Part shown: in pieces, positions 1-5,860 of the stretch
Layout of the letters: the number at the start of each line of letters is the position of its first letter
Position numbering within the stretch: position 1 is the stretch's first letter
DNA from: Armatimonadota bacterium
Lineage (GTDB): Bacteria; Armatimonadota; Chthonomonadetes; Chthonomonadales; Chthonomonadaceae
Length of the DNA stretch: 9,472 bases
Assembly (NCBI GenBank): GCA_026392135.1
Contig: JAPLCR010000296.1
Coordinates: forward strand, 4,052-13,523
Direction of reading: 5' to 3'
Translations under genes and position numbers: made by a program
Notes under the pieces: generated by a model
Told to the model about the DNA's origin: nothing
Database searches by the model: none
The model's input: only the letters and a program-made list of their open reading frames with translations

Positions 1-371
1 GATTTGCCGTAACTCCCTGTTACAACGATATTTTCGGTCTTCTGAGTGAGCAGGTTGAGAATATCGGGGTAGGAGGCGATATGCGCTTTGCCTTGCGCCT
101 GTAACTCAAAGGCACGACGCACCTCTTCATTGTGTTCGGGCGTAAGTTTGGCGTGTTTGCCTATAACGATGAGCGAGGTATCTGCGGGTATGTTTTCGGG
201 AGCATGGGGCGTAACGCAGGGTAGCCCCTCTTGCGTCAGAAAATCGCTGATGGGTGGATAGAACCCTTGATCAGAGCCAGAAACCTGCCATTCGCTGTCA
301 CGGAGTAGTTTCGCGACGGCACTCATCCCTGCCCCACAGATACCAATAAAGTGTACGACGTTTGTATCCAA
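1..371 (-). CDS. Mur ligase family protein (MurC/Mpl-like), N-terminal part, cut by window edge
   Basis: The 123 visible codons give an N-terminal Rossmann-type Mur ligase domain: HFIGICGAGMSAVAKLL at residues 7-23, then WQVSGSD at 28-34, which binds UDP in this family. The frame runs into the central ATPase domain, where the P-loop GSYGKS begins at residue 119 and the window ends. Mur ligases join an amino acid or peptide to a UDP-muramoyl substrate using ATP in the cytoplasm. The MurC/Mpl subgroup fits the N-terminal domain, but MurC and Mpl normally carry GTHGKT in the P-loop, so this is probably a divergent, poorly characterised branch. The start is TTG at 371-369: an AGGAG lies five bases upstream, there is no in-frame ATG before residue 16, and this start puts the glycine-rich loop at the usual distance from the N-terminus. 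The acceptor amino acid cannot be told from this fragment. Confidence 0.85.
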   Translation of the reverse strand, partial: MDTNVVHFIGICGAGMSAVAKLLRDSEWQVSGSDQGFYPPISDFLTQEGLPCVTPHAPENIPADTSLIVIGKHAKLTPEHNEEVRRAFELQAQGKAHIASYPDILNLLTQKTENIVVTGSYGK

Positions 372-376
372 AAATG

Positions 377-381
377 CTCCT
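377..381 (-). promoter_or_regulatory. Ribosome binding site that fixes the TTG start of the Mur ligase gene
   Basis: AGGAG on the minus strand, five bases (CATTT) before TTG. It is the only good Shine-Dalgarno site ahead of the conserved Rossmann motif. I see no convincing promoter in the rest of the 372-554 gap. Confidence 0.7.
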
Positions 382-487
382 GCTGTTTAATAGTAGGGTT
401 TCTGCTTTGAGAGAGGAGCTTTACTCTGTGTAGCGCGTTCTCTATCTCGAAAACAGCCTCAAGAGAAAGTTCTGAGTAGGGGTGTAA

Positions 488-528
488 ACTTCCTTGACTC
501 TCGCTATTGTAGAGAAGGTCAAGGAAGT
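488..528 (-). terminator. Hairpin between the isomerase operon and the Mur ligase gene
   Basis: The arms ACTTCCTTGAC (488-498) and GTCAAGGAAGT (518-528) are a perfect 11-base inverted repeat. Stacked inside, TCTC (499-502) can pair with GAGA (512-515), leaving a two-base bulge and a nine-base loop. It lies 27 bases past the stop of the isomerase gene, which suits a transcription terminator or a 3'-end stabiliser. The run of T after the stem on the minus strand is only three bases, so it is weak as a classical intrinsic terminator. Confidence 0.5.
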
Positions 529-554
529 AACAGAGGACGGGAGGGAGCTACCAA

Positions 555-1472
555 CTACACCCCCGCGATGATTTTGTCCACCCTTTGGCTTACATCGCGC
601 AGGTAGGCTTCATCACCGCCTCCGAGTTCTGTGTTCATGAAGTTTGTAAAGCCCACTTCCATAAAGGCTTTTCGCACCTCCTTCCAGTCTACGTCCCCTT
701 CGCGGAGATTCACAAACTGAGAGTTACCGCGTTTGAAATCTTTCAGGTGAACTTTGCGGATTCGCTTGCCGAGTGTGCGAATCCAGTCTTCCGGATAGGC
801 GAACAGCACTACATTTCCAATGTCAAAATAGGCTTGTACGAGTGGGTGCTTGAACTCATCTATGTAGCGGGCAAACTCTAATGGGCTAAGAAGAAACTTG
901 TTCCACACCTCCTCCACGAGGATGAGGACATTGTGCTTTTCCGCCGTAGGAATCAGTTTGCGGATATTAGCCTGTGAGCGGGTGTATGCCTCATGGTAGC
1001 GCACTTTCGGGGTGACGACGGCAGGAACGAGCAGGATATTGTCTGCCCCCACCCACTTCGCGCACTGCAAAGCCTTCTTCACGTCCTCTATCCCAGCCTC
1101 TTGCACTTTGGGGTCGGGGTCGGAGAGCGGGGCGTGCCAGCCACCGTAAATAATGGACTGTACGGGGATCCCCACCTTTTCAGAGGCGCGACGGAACTCA
1201 AGTGCCTTCTCCTCTTCGTGTACGGGGTCTATCTCTACTCCTGCAAAGCCGACATCTTTGGCGAGTTTGAATCTGTCTTCAAAGCTGAGATTGCCGGGAA
1301 GCATCGCCCACATTACAGACTTTTTCACACGCCACTCACCCTGTTGGGCAGGGATAGAAGCAGGGTGCGGAGCTGCTTCTGCGACCTGTGTGAGGGCAGT
1401 TCCGGCTCCAACGGCGAGAGCGGTCTGTAGGGACTGGTTTAAAAAGGCACGTCTGTCTATGGATTGGCTCAT
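555..1472 (-). CDS. Tat-exported sugar phosphate isomerase/epimerase-like protein (TIM barrel, AP-endonuclease-2 fold)
   Basis: Protein of 305 residues. The N-terminus has the twin-arginine motif SIDRRAFL (residues 4-11), a hydrophobic stretch and an AEA site near residue 33, so it should be folded in the cytoplasm and exported by Tat. The rest is a xylose-isomerase-like TIM barrel. Likely divalent-metal ligands are Glu187 or Glu188 in LVEEVWN, Asp217 in FDIGN, His242 in VHLKD and Glu282 in TELGGGD. Family members isomerise or epimerise sugars, inositols or related keto compounds; the substrate here is unknown. The ATG at 1472 is chosen because AAGGAG lies eight bases upstream and the Tat signal follows at once. 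The longer frame from 1574 would overlap the upstream gene and bury the signal. It is second in an operon, 31 bases after the FMN oxidoreductase gene. Confidence 0.85.
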   Translation of the reverse strand: MSQSIDRRAFLNQSLQTALAVGAGTALTQVAEAAPHPASIPAQQGEWRVKKSVMWAMLPGNLSFEDRFKLAKDVGFAGVEIDPVHEEEKALEFRRASEKVGIPVQSIIYGGWHAPLSDPDPKVQEAGIEDVKKALQCAKWVGADNILLVPAVVTPKVRYHEAYTRSQANIRKLIPTAEKHNVLILVEEVWNKFLLSPLEFARYIDEFKHPLVQAYFDIGNVVLFAYPEDWIRTLGKRIRKVHLKDFKRGNSQFVNLREGDVDWKEVRKAFMEVGFTNFMNTELGGGDEAYLRDVSQRVDKIIAGV

Positions 1473-1503
1473 ACTATTTTCTCCTTGAAAGGTAGAGTGT
1501 GGT

Positions 1504-2970
1504 CTATTTCCTGCGATTGGTGCGTTTAAGGGCGAGTAGAGTGGCGTACTCCGGTCTGGTTTTGTAGTAAGCATCGAGAGGGTAACAGCCGGAAATCAAC
1601 CCGTTACGCGGTGCGGTAGTGCAGTCGCTAAAGGTACGGCAAAGTAATTTCTTCTGTAGTGTACCCGTATTTAGGAGGTCAGAGGGCAGTTCAGGGTAAG
1701 AGAGAACCATCCTGCCTAGCCCAACAAAATCCACCCACTTCTCGCGGACAGCCGCTTGCGCGACATAAGGCAGGAACTCTTGCAGGTAGGTGAAGGCGGA
1801 GCCGACCAACGTAATGTGAGGGTAGCGTCGTTTTAGTTCCCGACAGACCTCTAGCTGACGTGCCACGCCCTCCAGCGGGTCTTCGGGCGGAAGGTAGCCA
1901 TCCGACGGCGGATAGTAGGCAGGGCGTTGGATGTGCGGGTTGTAATAGGGGCTTCCTGCGGTTATGTTGACGAGAGGAATATCGAGTTCCGAAAGAAGGT
2001 CGAAGAGCTGAAAGGTTTCTGTGAGATCGTACTCCACGGGGTTTTCTTCGCAGACTCCAAAGCCGTAGCGGTAGGGAAGCGATCCCTCTGCCATATCAGG
2101 AACACCGCGTCCCCCCTGCTCCGAATCGGGTCTGAACGGTACAAAGTCGAAGGCGGAGAGACGTACACCTACCGTCAGTCCAGGTGCAACACTCCGTATT
2201 CCCTGTACTGTCTCCCGCAGAAAACGAGTACGGTTCTCAAACGCGCCGCCGTAGTCTCCCGCTCTCGTGTGCCCCGCAAGTAGTTCGTGGAGCAGATAAC
2301 CATGACAATGTTTTATGTCTACAAAGTCGAAGCCTATCTCATAAGCCAATAGGGCAGTGCGAATGTACTCCTCTGTGAGGGCACGCAGCTCGCTATCTGT
2401 GAGCAGTGGGTAGTCGGGCGCGAGGTTTTGGCGGCGGTCAAGGATAGGATGATGAAAAGTGATTCTCGGCTCGGTGAAGTCTCGGCGGTTGGGGCGACAC
2501 CAGCGCCCGCTATGCGTCAGCTGAAGCCCTATAAAGGGTGTGTCTGAATCTCCTGTCGCCTGCTTGTGGGCTTTGAGGAGCGTTTCGCGAAGGTGGGCGA
2601 TCCCCGGTTTCGTGTGTGCGTTCAGCATCAGTTGGTTAGGGTTGGCACGTCCTTCTGGGCAAACCGCGACAGCCTCGCCTCCCCATATCAGCTTTGCACC
2701 GCTCAAACCGAAGCGTTGCCATCTGCGTATGGTCTGGTCGGAGGGGCTGCCATCGGGGCTCGCGTCCCATCCCTCCATAGGTTGAATTGCAAACCGATTG
2801 GAGAGTGAGCGTCCGGCAATGACAATGGAGTGCGCGAGGGGGGAAGTCGTTTTATCAAGCAGGGTGTCGTCGCAAGGAAGGGCAATGTTGTGCCCTTGGC
2901 AGTGGGCGCGGAATGCGGCGACATCCCGTAGAGTGGCGAGTTTTGGATAGGAGAACGTGGTAACACTCAT
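1504..2970 (-). CDS. NADH:flavin oxidoreductase of the old yellow enzyme family
   Basis: Protein of 488 residues with a single FMN-binding TIM barrel. Visible family motifs are NRFAIQPMEG (58-67), LQLTHSGRW (149-157), HCHGYLLHELL (221-231), DYGGAFENRTRF (239-250) and FVGLGRMVLSYPELP (415-429). These correspond to the flavin-binding and substrate-binding loops of old yellow enzyme and of the N-terminal half of 2,4-dienoyl-CoA reductase. It lacks the C-terminal FAD/NAD domain of the long reductases, but has cysteines at 444, 450 and 462 (CRTFSDC then GC) near where those enzymes hold an iron-sulphur cluster. An insertion around 276-310 lengthens one barrel loop. There is no signal peptide, so it is cytoplasmic. 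The ATG at 2970 has AAGGAG 13 bases upstream, a long spacing. The longer frame from 3087 would run through a terminator palindrome. It heads the operon with the Tat-exported isomerase. The natural substrate is unknown. Confidence 0.85.
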   Translation of the reverse strand: MSVTTFSYPKLATLRDVAAFRAHCQGHNIALPCDDTLLDKTTSPLAHSIVIAGRSLSNRFAIQPMEGWDASPDGSPSDQTIRRWQRFGLSGAKLIWGGEAVAVCPEGRANPNQLMLNAHTKPGIAHLRETLLKAHKQATGDSDTPFIGLQLTHSGRWCRPNRRDFTEPRITFHHPILDRRQNLAPDYPLLTDSELRALTEEYIRTALLAYEIGFDFVDIKHCHGYLLHELLAGHTRAGDYGGAFENRTRFLRETVQGIRSVAPGLTVGVRLSAFDFVPFRPDSEQGGRGVPDMAEGSLPYRYGFGVCEENPVEYDLTETFQLFDLLSELDIPLVNITAGSPYYNPHIQRPAYYPPSDGYLPPEDPLEGVARQLEVCRELKRRYPHITLVGSAFTYLQEFLPYVAQAAVREKWVDFVGLGRMVLSYPELPSDLLNTGTLQKKLLCRTFSDCTTAPRNGLISGCYPLDAYYKTRPEYATLLALKRTNRRK

Positions 2971-3050
2971 AGGTAAAGTGAGACTCCTTGACGAGATGAA
3001 TCTGTGTTCACCAAAAGGAGGTTCTTTTCCTGCTAGAGATGCGTTTCTAC

Positions 3051-3087
3051 AAAAGCGAAGTGCCCTCTTTCTATAGAAAGAGGGCAC
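3051..3087 (-). terminator. Intrinsic terminator after the coiled-coil protein gene
   Basis: Positions 3060-3087 are a perfect 28-base palindrome whose half is GTGCCCTCTTTCTA. On the minus strand it is followed by TTCGCTTTT (3059-3051). It lies 23 bases beyond the stop at 3111, so it should end that transcript and insulate the downstream oxidoreductase operon, which must then have its own promoter between 2971 and 3059. I cannot pick one out there with confidence. Confidence 0.7.
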
Positions 3088-3110
3088 GAAGGGAGCGTGT
3101 TAGGGCTGAC

Positions 3111-3944
3111 TTAGAACAACTCTTGCTCGAGGGTTTCTATGTTTTTCTTTTCGGCTTTCATTTTGAGCCGTTTTTCGAGTGCTTCAATCCGCTTCTCTAG
3201 TTCACGAATTCGGCTATCCGAATCTGAGCGAAGAAAGCGCAGTTGGCGACGTTCACCGGGGGCTTTATCACCATCAATGATTACCGTTCTCTCCTCAATC
3301 ATGTGAGGCAGTCTCCCCGTTGAGCGTTTGATTTGAGCGTGTGCCTCAGCGATATGCTTTTCTGCTTGTAGGCGTTGTTCAGGAGAGAGGTTTTTCAGAA
3401 CATTGATTTTGCCGTCTAAGTCGCCTTCTAAGAACAGCTCAATGTTTTTATCGCCGCCCTTACCCAGCGTTTCAATGTGGGGTAGGAAAACATCTTCGCT
3501 TGTTGACTTTAGGGCTTGCCCCTCTTTGAAAAGGAGCTTTAGCCTCTTCCCAGAGTTCAGAGCCTCGCCATGGAGCAGAAGAGAGTCGGAAGGTATCTCT
3601 ATTCGTTTTCCCTCCACAATAGCAAAGCCTTGCGTTCGCTCACCGAGCTTACCGCGTAGCGAGCGAATTTTCTCATCGAGTTTGCTGCGCTCTTTCATTA
3701 TAGCGTCAAGTTCTGCGCGGAGTTTTTTGCGGTCTTCGTCAGAGATTTTAACGTTGCTCTGTGTTACATCAATGTTATCATCAGAGACGACTACGCGAAC
3801 CTCTTTAACCTCCTCCTTTTTCTCCTGTTTGTCGTCGGCACGGACTGCGCTGTAGACACCAAAAGTACCAAGTGCGGTACAGGCGATAATGGGAATCCAG
3901 ACTGACTTACTAAACCGATTGCTTTGAGAGCGATAAAGGTGCAT
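3111..3944 (-). CDS. Secreted or membrane-anchored coiled-coil protein, function unknown
   Basis: Protein of 277 residues that I do not recognise. A short basic N-terminus (about residues 1-14) precedes a hydrophobic segment, VWIPIIACTALGTFGVYSAV, ending in VRA before a charged region, so it is either a cleaved signal peptide or a single anchor with the bulk outside the cytoplasmic membrane. A lysine- and glutamate-rich stretch follows. There are two helical coiled-coil regions, one around residues 70-102 (EDRKKLRAELDAIMKE) and one at the C-terminus (RIRELEKRIEALEKRL). Between them are short beta-rich segments and a LSPEQRLQAEKHI helix. There are no cysteines after the signal region and no enzyme motif. 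AAGGAG lies eight bases before the ATG at 3944; the GTG just upstream at 3947 is a less likely start. The gene stands alone, divergent from lacI and closed by its own terminator. A structural or envelope-adaptor role would fit but is a guess. Confidence 0.75.
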   Translation of the reverse strand: MHLYRSQSNRFSKSVWIPIIACTALGTFGVYSAVRADDKQEKKEEVKEVRVVVSDDNIDVTQSNVKISDEDRKKLRAELDAIMKERSKLDEKIRSLRGKLGERTQGFAIVEGKRIEIPSDSLLLHGEALNSGKRLKLLFKEGQALKSTSEDVFLPHIETLGKGGDKNIELFLEGDLDGKINVLKNLSPEQRLQAEKHIAEAHAQIKRSTGRLPHMIEERTVIIDGDKAPGERRQLRFLRSDSDSRIRELEKRIEALEKRLKMKAEKKNIETLEQELF

Positions 3945-3988
3945 CACAAAGACTCCTTTCTAAAAACATAGTGGAAGGTGAACCCTAA

Positions 3989-4018
3989 ATTATGTGGTCT
4001 GTAGGAGAGACGGGGCAA
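3989..4018 (-). promoter_or_regulatory. Possible promoter for the coiled-coil protein gene
   Basis: On the minus strand, TTGCCC (4018-4013) and CATAAT (3994-3989) are 18 bases apart. They match four and five of six consensus positions. Transcription would begin near 3983, leaving a leader of about 40 bases that contains the AAGGAG site. This is the best pair I see in the 281-base divergent gap, but it is only moderate. Confidence 0.4.
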
Positions 4019-4158
4019 CAGGGTGAACGTTACAAGATAGTGTAAATATTTTTGTGCAGCAGTGTGCCACTTTGCTCGAAGAGCGTGACTCACTTCAATG
4101 TGCAGAGTAGGGGAGATGTAAGGGGCGTGCCTGGAGATTTCACAACTCCACAGAACTG

Positions 4159-4187
4159 TTGACAGCGTCTCCAAAGCATGATAAACT
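4159..4187 (+). promoter_or_regulatory. Promoter of the lacI-family gene and kinase gene
   Basis: A perfect -35 TTGACA (4159-4164) is 17 bases from TAAACT (4182-4187), which is preceded by TGA (4179-4181), forming an extended -10. Transcription should start near 4194, inside the adjacent palindrome. This places the in-frame ATG at 4178 upstream of the transcript start and supports translation from 4226. Confidence 0.7.
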
Positions 4188-4188
4188 T

Positions 4189-4204
4189 ACTGAAACGTTT
4201 CAGT
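4189..4204 (+). promoter_or_regulatory. LacI-family operator, predicted autoregulatory site
   Basis: ACTGAAACGTTTCAGT is a perfect 16-base palindrome centred on CG. That is the form of PurR/CcpA/GalR-type operators, in which a leucine of the repressor hinge helix inserts at the central CpG. It covers the predicted transcription start of the repressor's own gene, so bound repressor would block the promoter. I noticed no second full copy in the window. Confidence 0.75.
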
Positions 4205-4225
4205 GAAAAGCAGGGAGTAGCGGAA

Positions 4226-5242
4226 ATGTCGATAACCATCAAAGATGTTGCCCGTGAAGCAGGAGTGTCGTTAGGTACTGTGTCGAATGTTTTGAATGGG
4301 CGGAATGCACAGTATAATGAAGAGACCTACCAAAGAGTAATGCAGGTGGTTCGTGAGTTAGACTATCATCCGAACCGTCATGCACGGAGCCTTGCACGCC
4401 GTACCGCACAGGTGATTGGGGTCAGTTTTGCCGAGCAGGAGAGGTCGCTTAGTGGAAACCCCTACGTGGCAGATATTCTGGATGGTATGATGCAGAGTGC
4501 AAGCGAAAACGGCTACAACCTGACACTGTTTACGTGCCTACCCTCTGGGGAAGAGAGCCGATATCTCACTCAGTTTTTGGATAGGAGTATTGACGGATTA
4601 TGCCTTATAGCACCTACGCTACTGAACCCTCTCCCCAAAGACCTTCTGCTTACACACCTTCCCGCAATTGTGGTAGGCGCAGACTACCCAGAAACCGCTA
4701 TCTCGTGGATTGATGTGAACAATGAGGAGGGTGCTAGGGTTGCGATGGAGTATCTTGTGGAGCATGGGCATACTCGTATCGCGCATCTTGCAGGGGAGCG
4801 GGCGCAACGCTCTGCCTTGTTGCGTTATAGCGGCTACTGCTCTATACTGGCAAAGTACAACTTAACGAACGACCCATCTTTTGTTCGCTGGTGTGACTAT
4901 GACAAGGAGAAGGGCTACCACTACGCAAAGCATCTCCTACAGCGTAGCGATCGACCGACTGCCCTGTTTGCGGCAGATGACCTTATTGCACTGGGGGCAC
5001 TGGATGCAGCAAGAGAGCTTGGGTTAAGAGTACCGGAAGAGGTTTCTGTCATCGGGTTTGATGATATTCCCAAAGCGCAGGACGCGCACCCACCGCTCAC
5101 CACCATTCGACAACCTATGCGAGAGATTGGAATGCGTGCCGCAGAGTGGCTGATCAAACAAGCCACGTTGAAGCGTGTAGAGCCTCTCCAACTACTAGTT
5201 AAGCCGAGCTTGGTAGAGCGAGGTAGTGTCGCGAGGATATAG
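4226..5242 (+). CDS. LacI-family transcriptional repressor
   Basis: Protein of 338 residues, the normal length for the family. The DNA-binding headpiece starts at once: TIKDVAREAGVSLGTVSNVL (residues 4-23) is the helix-turn-helix. HPNRHARSLARR (48-59) is the hinge helix, with the minor-groove leucine at position 56. Residues from about 62 form a periplasmic-binding-protein-like sensor domain for a small ligand, probably a sugar or nucleoside. Its signature segments are IDVNNEEGARVAMEYLVEHG, PTALFAADDLIALGALDAAR and VPEEVSVIGFDDIP. The ATG at 4226 is preferred over 4178 because GGAG lies eight bases upstream, family proteins begin just before the TIKDVA motif, and 4178 lies before the predicted transcript start. 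A matching palindromic operator overlaps its promoter, so autorepression is likely. The downstream kinase gene follows after 33 bases. Confidence 0.92.
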   Translation: MSITIKDVAREAGVSLGTVSNVLNGRNAQYNEETYQRVMQVVRELDYHPNRHARSLARRTAQVIGVSFAEQERSLSGNPYVADILDGMMQSASENGYNLTLFTCLPSGEESRYLTQFLDRSIDGLCLIAPTLLNPLPKDLLLTHLPAIVVGADYPETAISWIDVNNEEGARVAMEYLVEHGHTRIAHLAGERAQRSALLRYSGYCSILAKYNLTNDPSFVRWCDYDKEKGYHYAKHLLQRSDRPTALFAADDLIALGALDAARELGLRVPEEVSVIGFDDIPKAQDAHPPLTTIRQPMREIGMRAAEWLIKQATLKRVEPLQLLVKPSLVERGSVARI

Positions 5243-5263
5243 CGGCTCATGCTCTAAAGGGTG

Positions 5264-5269
5264 GGAGGT
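5264..5269 (+). promoter_or_regulatory. Ribosome binding site that sets the kinase start at 5276
   Basis: GGAGGT lies six bases before the GTG at 5276. The upstream GTG at 5261 would place this strong site inside the coding region, with only AAAGG directly abutting it, so 5276 is the better start. Confidence 0.7.
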
Positions 5270-5275
5270 GCAGGG

Positions 5276-5860
5276 GTGGCGGGGAAAATAATTTTTTTGA
5301 ATGGTGCATCCAGTTCGGGGAAATCTACGCTTTCCAGAGCGTTACAGGCAAAATTGGACGAACCTTTTTGGCATTTTTCTATTGACCACATCAATGAAGC
5401 CGGTATACTGCCGACGAGTCGTATCAGAAGCGGAGAGTTTCGGTGGTCAGACATGAGGTTGTCTTTTTTTGAGGGGTTTCACCACTGCCTACCCGCCTTG
5501 GTGGGGGCGGGCAATAACCTTATTGTGGAGCATATCATCGAAACGGAGGAGTGGATGCATCGCTTGGTGTACCTCCTTGAGCCGTTTGATGTATTCTTTA
5601 TAGGTCTTCACTGCCCGCTAATCGAACTGGAGCGACGCGAAACTGCACGCGGAGATAGAAGAGTTGGCGAGGCAAAACAGGATTATGAGACTACGCATAA
5701 TTTTGGAGTTTACGACCTAGAAATCACTTCAACGGAGCCTTTAGAGAGCAGGGTGGAGACTGTTATCTCAGCATGGAAGGCACGGAAACTTCCGAGTGCC
5801 TTTTCGAGGATGGCGCATGACTGGAGTGTCAGAGCCATCCCTAAGTCATCTTCCGCTTAG
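5276..5860 (+). CDS. Chloramphenicol-phosphotransferase-like P-loop kinase
   Basis: Protein of 194 residues with one P-loop kinase domain. The Walker A loop GASSSGKST is at residues 10-18, and SIDHINEA (35-42) carries an aspartate at 37. The later block ARGDRRVGEA, followed by HNFGVYDLEI, matches the lid and C-terminal part of the chloramphenicol 3-O-phosphotransferase (CPT) family. With the GTG at 5276 as start, the aspartate falls at 37, the number of the catalytic Asp in the Streptomyces enzyme as I recall it, which supports the chosen start. The known enzyme phosphorylates chloramphenicol, but most distant relatives have no proven drug substrate. Here the gene sits 33 bases behind a LacI-type regulator under a probable operator, so a sugar, nucleoside or other metabolite is as likely as an antibiotic. 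Its stop overlaps the stop of the convergent HDOD gene. Confidence 0.8.
   Translation: MAGKIIFLNGASSSGKSTLSRALQAKLDEPFWHFSIDHINEAGILPTSRIRSGEFRWSDMRLSFFEGFHHCLPALVGAGNNLIVEHIIETEEWMHRLVYLLEPFDVFFIGLHCPLIELERRETARGDRRVGEAKQDYETTHNFGVYDLEITSTEPLESRVETVISAWKARKLPSAFSRMAHDWSVRAIPKSSSA

Noticed and set aside
585..1488. Plus-strand open frames across the isomerase gene, and similar ones across cheA and the HDOD gene
   Set aside because: They are antisense shadows of well-supported genes, with no family motifs or ribosome sites.
1473..1574. Extended start of the isomerase at 1574
   Set aside because: It overlaps the end of the upstream gene and would place the twin-arginine motif about 40 residues in; the ATG at 1472 has a clear AAGGAG.
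3035..3050. A half-site resembling the LacI operator (AGAAACG on the minus strand) upstream of the oxidoreductase operon
   Set aside because: Only one half matches; the other half does not form the palindrome, so control by this repressor cannot be claimed.
2971..3087. Extended start of the FMN oxidoreductase at 3087
   Set aside because: The extension starts at the edge of the terminator palindrome and reads through it, and its residues look nothing like the family.
3039..3200. Short plus-strand frame beginning ATGCGTTTC after AAAAGGAGG
   Set aside because: The ribosome-like site is too far from the ATG, and the frame crosses the palindrome and runs antisense to the coiled-coil gene with no protein features.
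4053..4107. TGTGCAG occurring twice and a GTGACTCAC palindrome in the divergent gap
   Set aside because: Too short to distinguish from chance, and not placed in a meaningful relation to either promoter.
3944..4174. A 76-codon open frame on the minus strand upstream of the coiled-coil gene, its stop touching that gene's start
   Set aside because: It fills the divergent promoter gap, has no recognisable protein character, and contains the promoter candidate for the downstream gene.
4178..4225. Longer N-terminus for the LacI protein from the ATG at 4178
   Set aside because: It would be translated through the operator and lies before the predicted transcript start; it has no ribosome site, whereas 4226 has GGAG at eight bases and begins right at the family's N-terminal motif.
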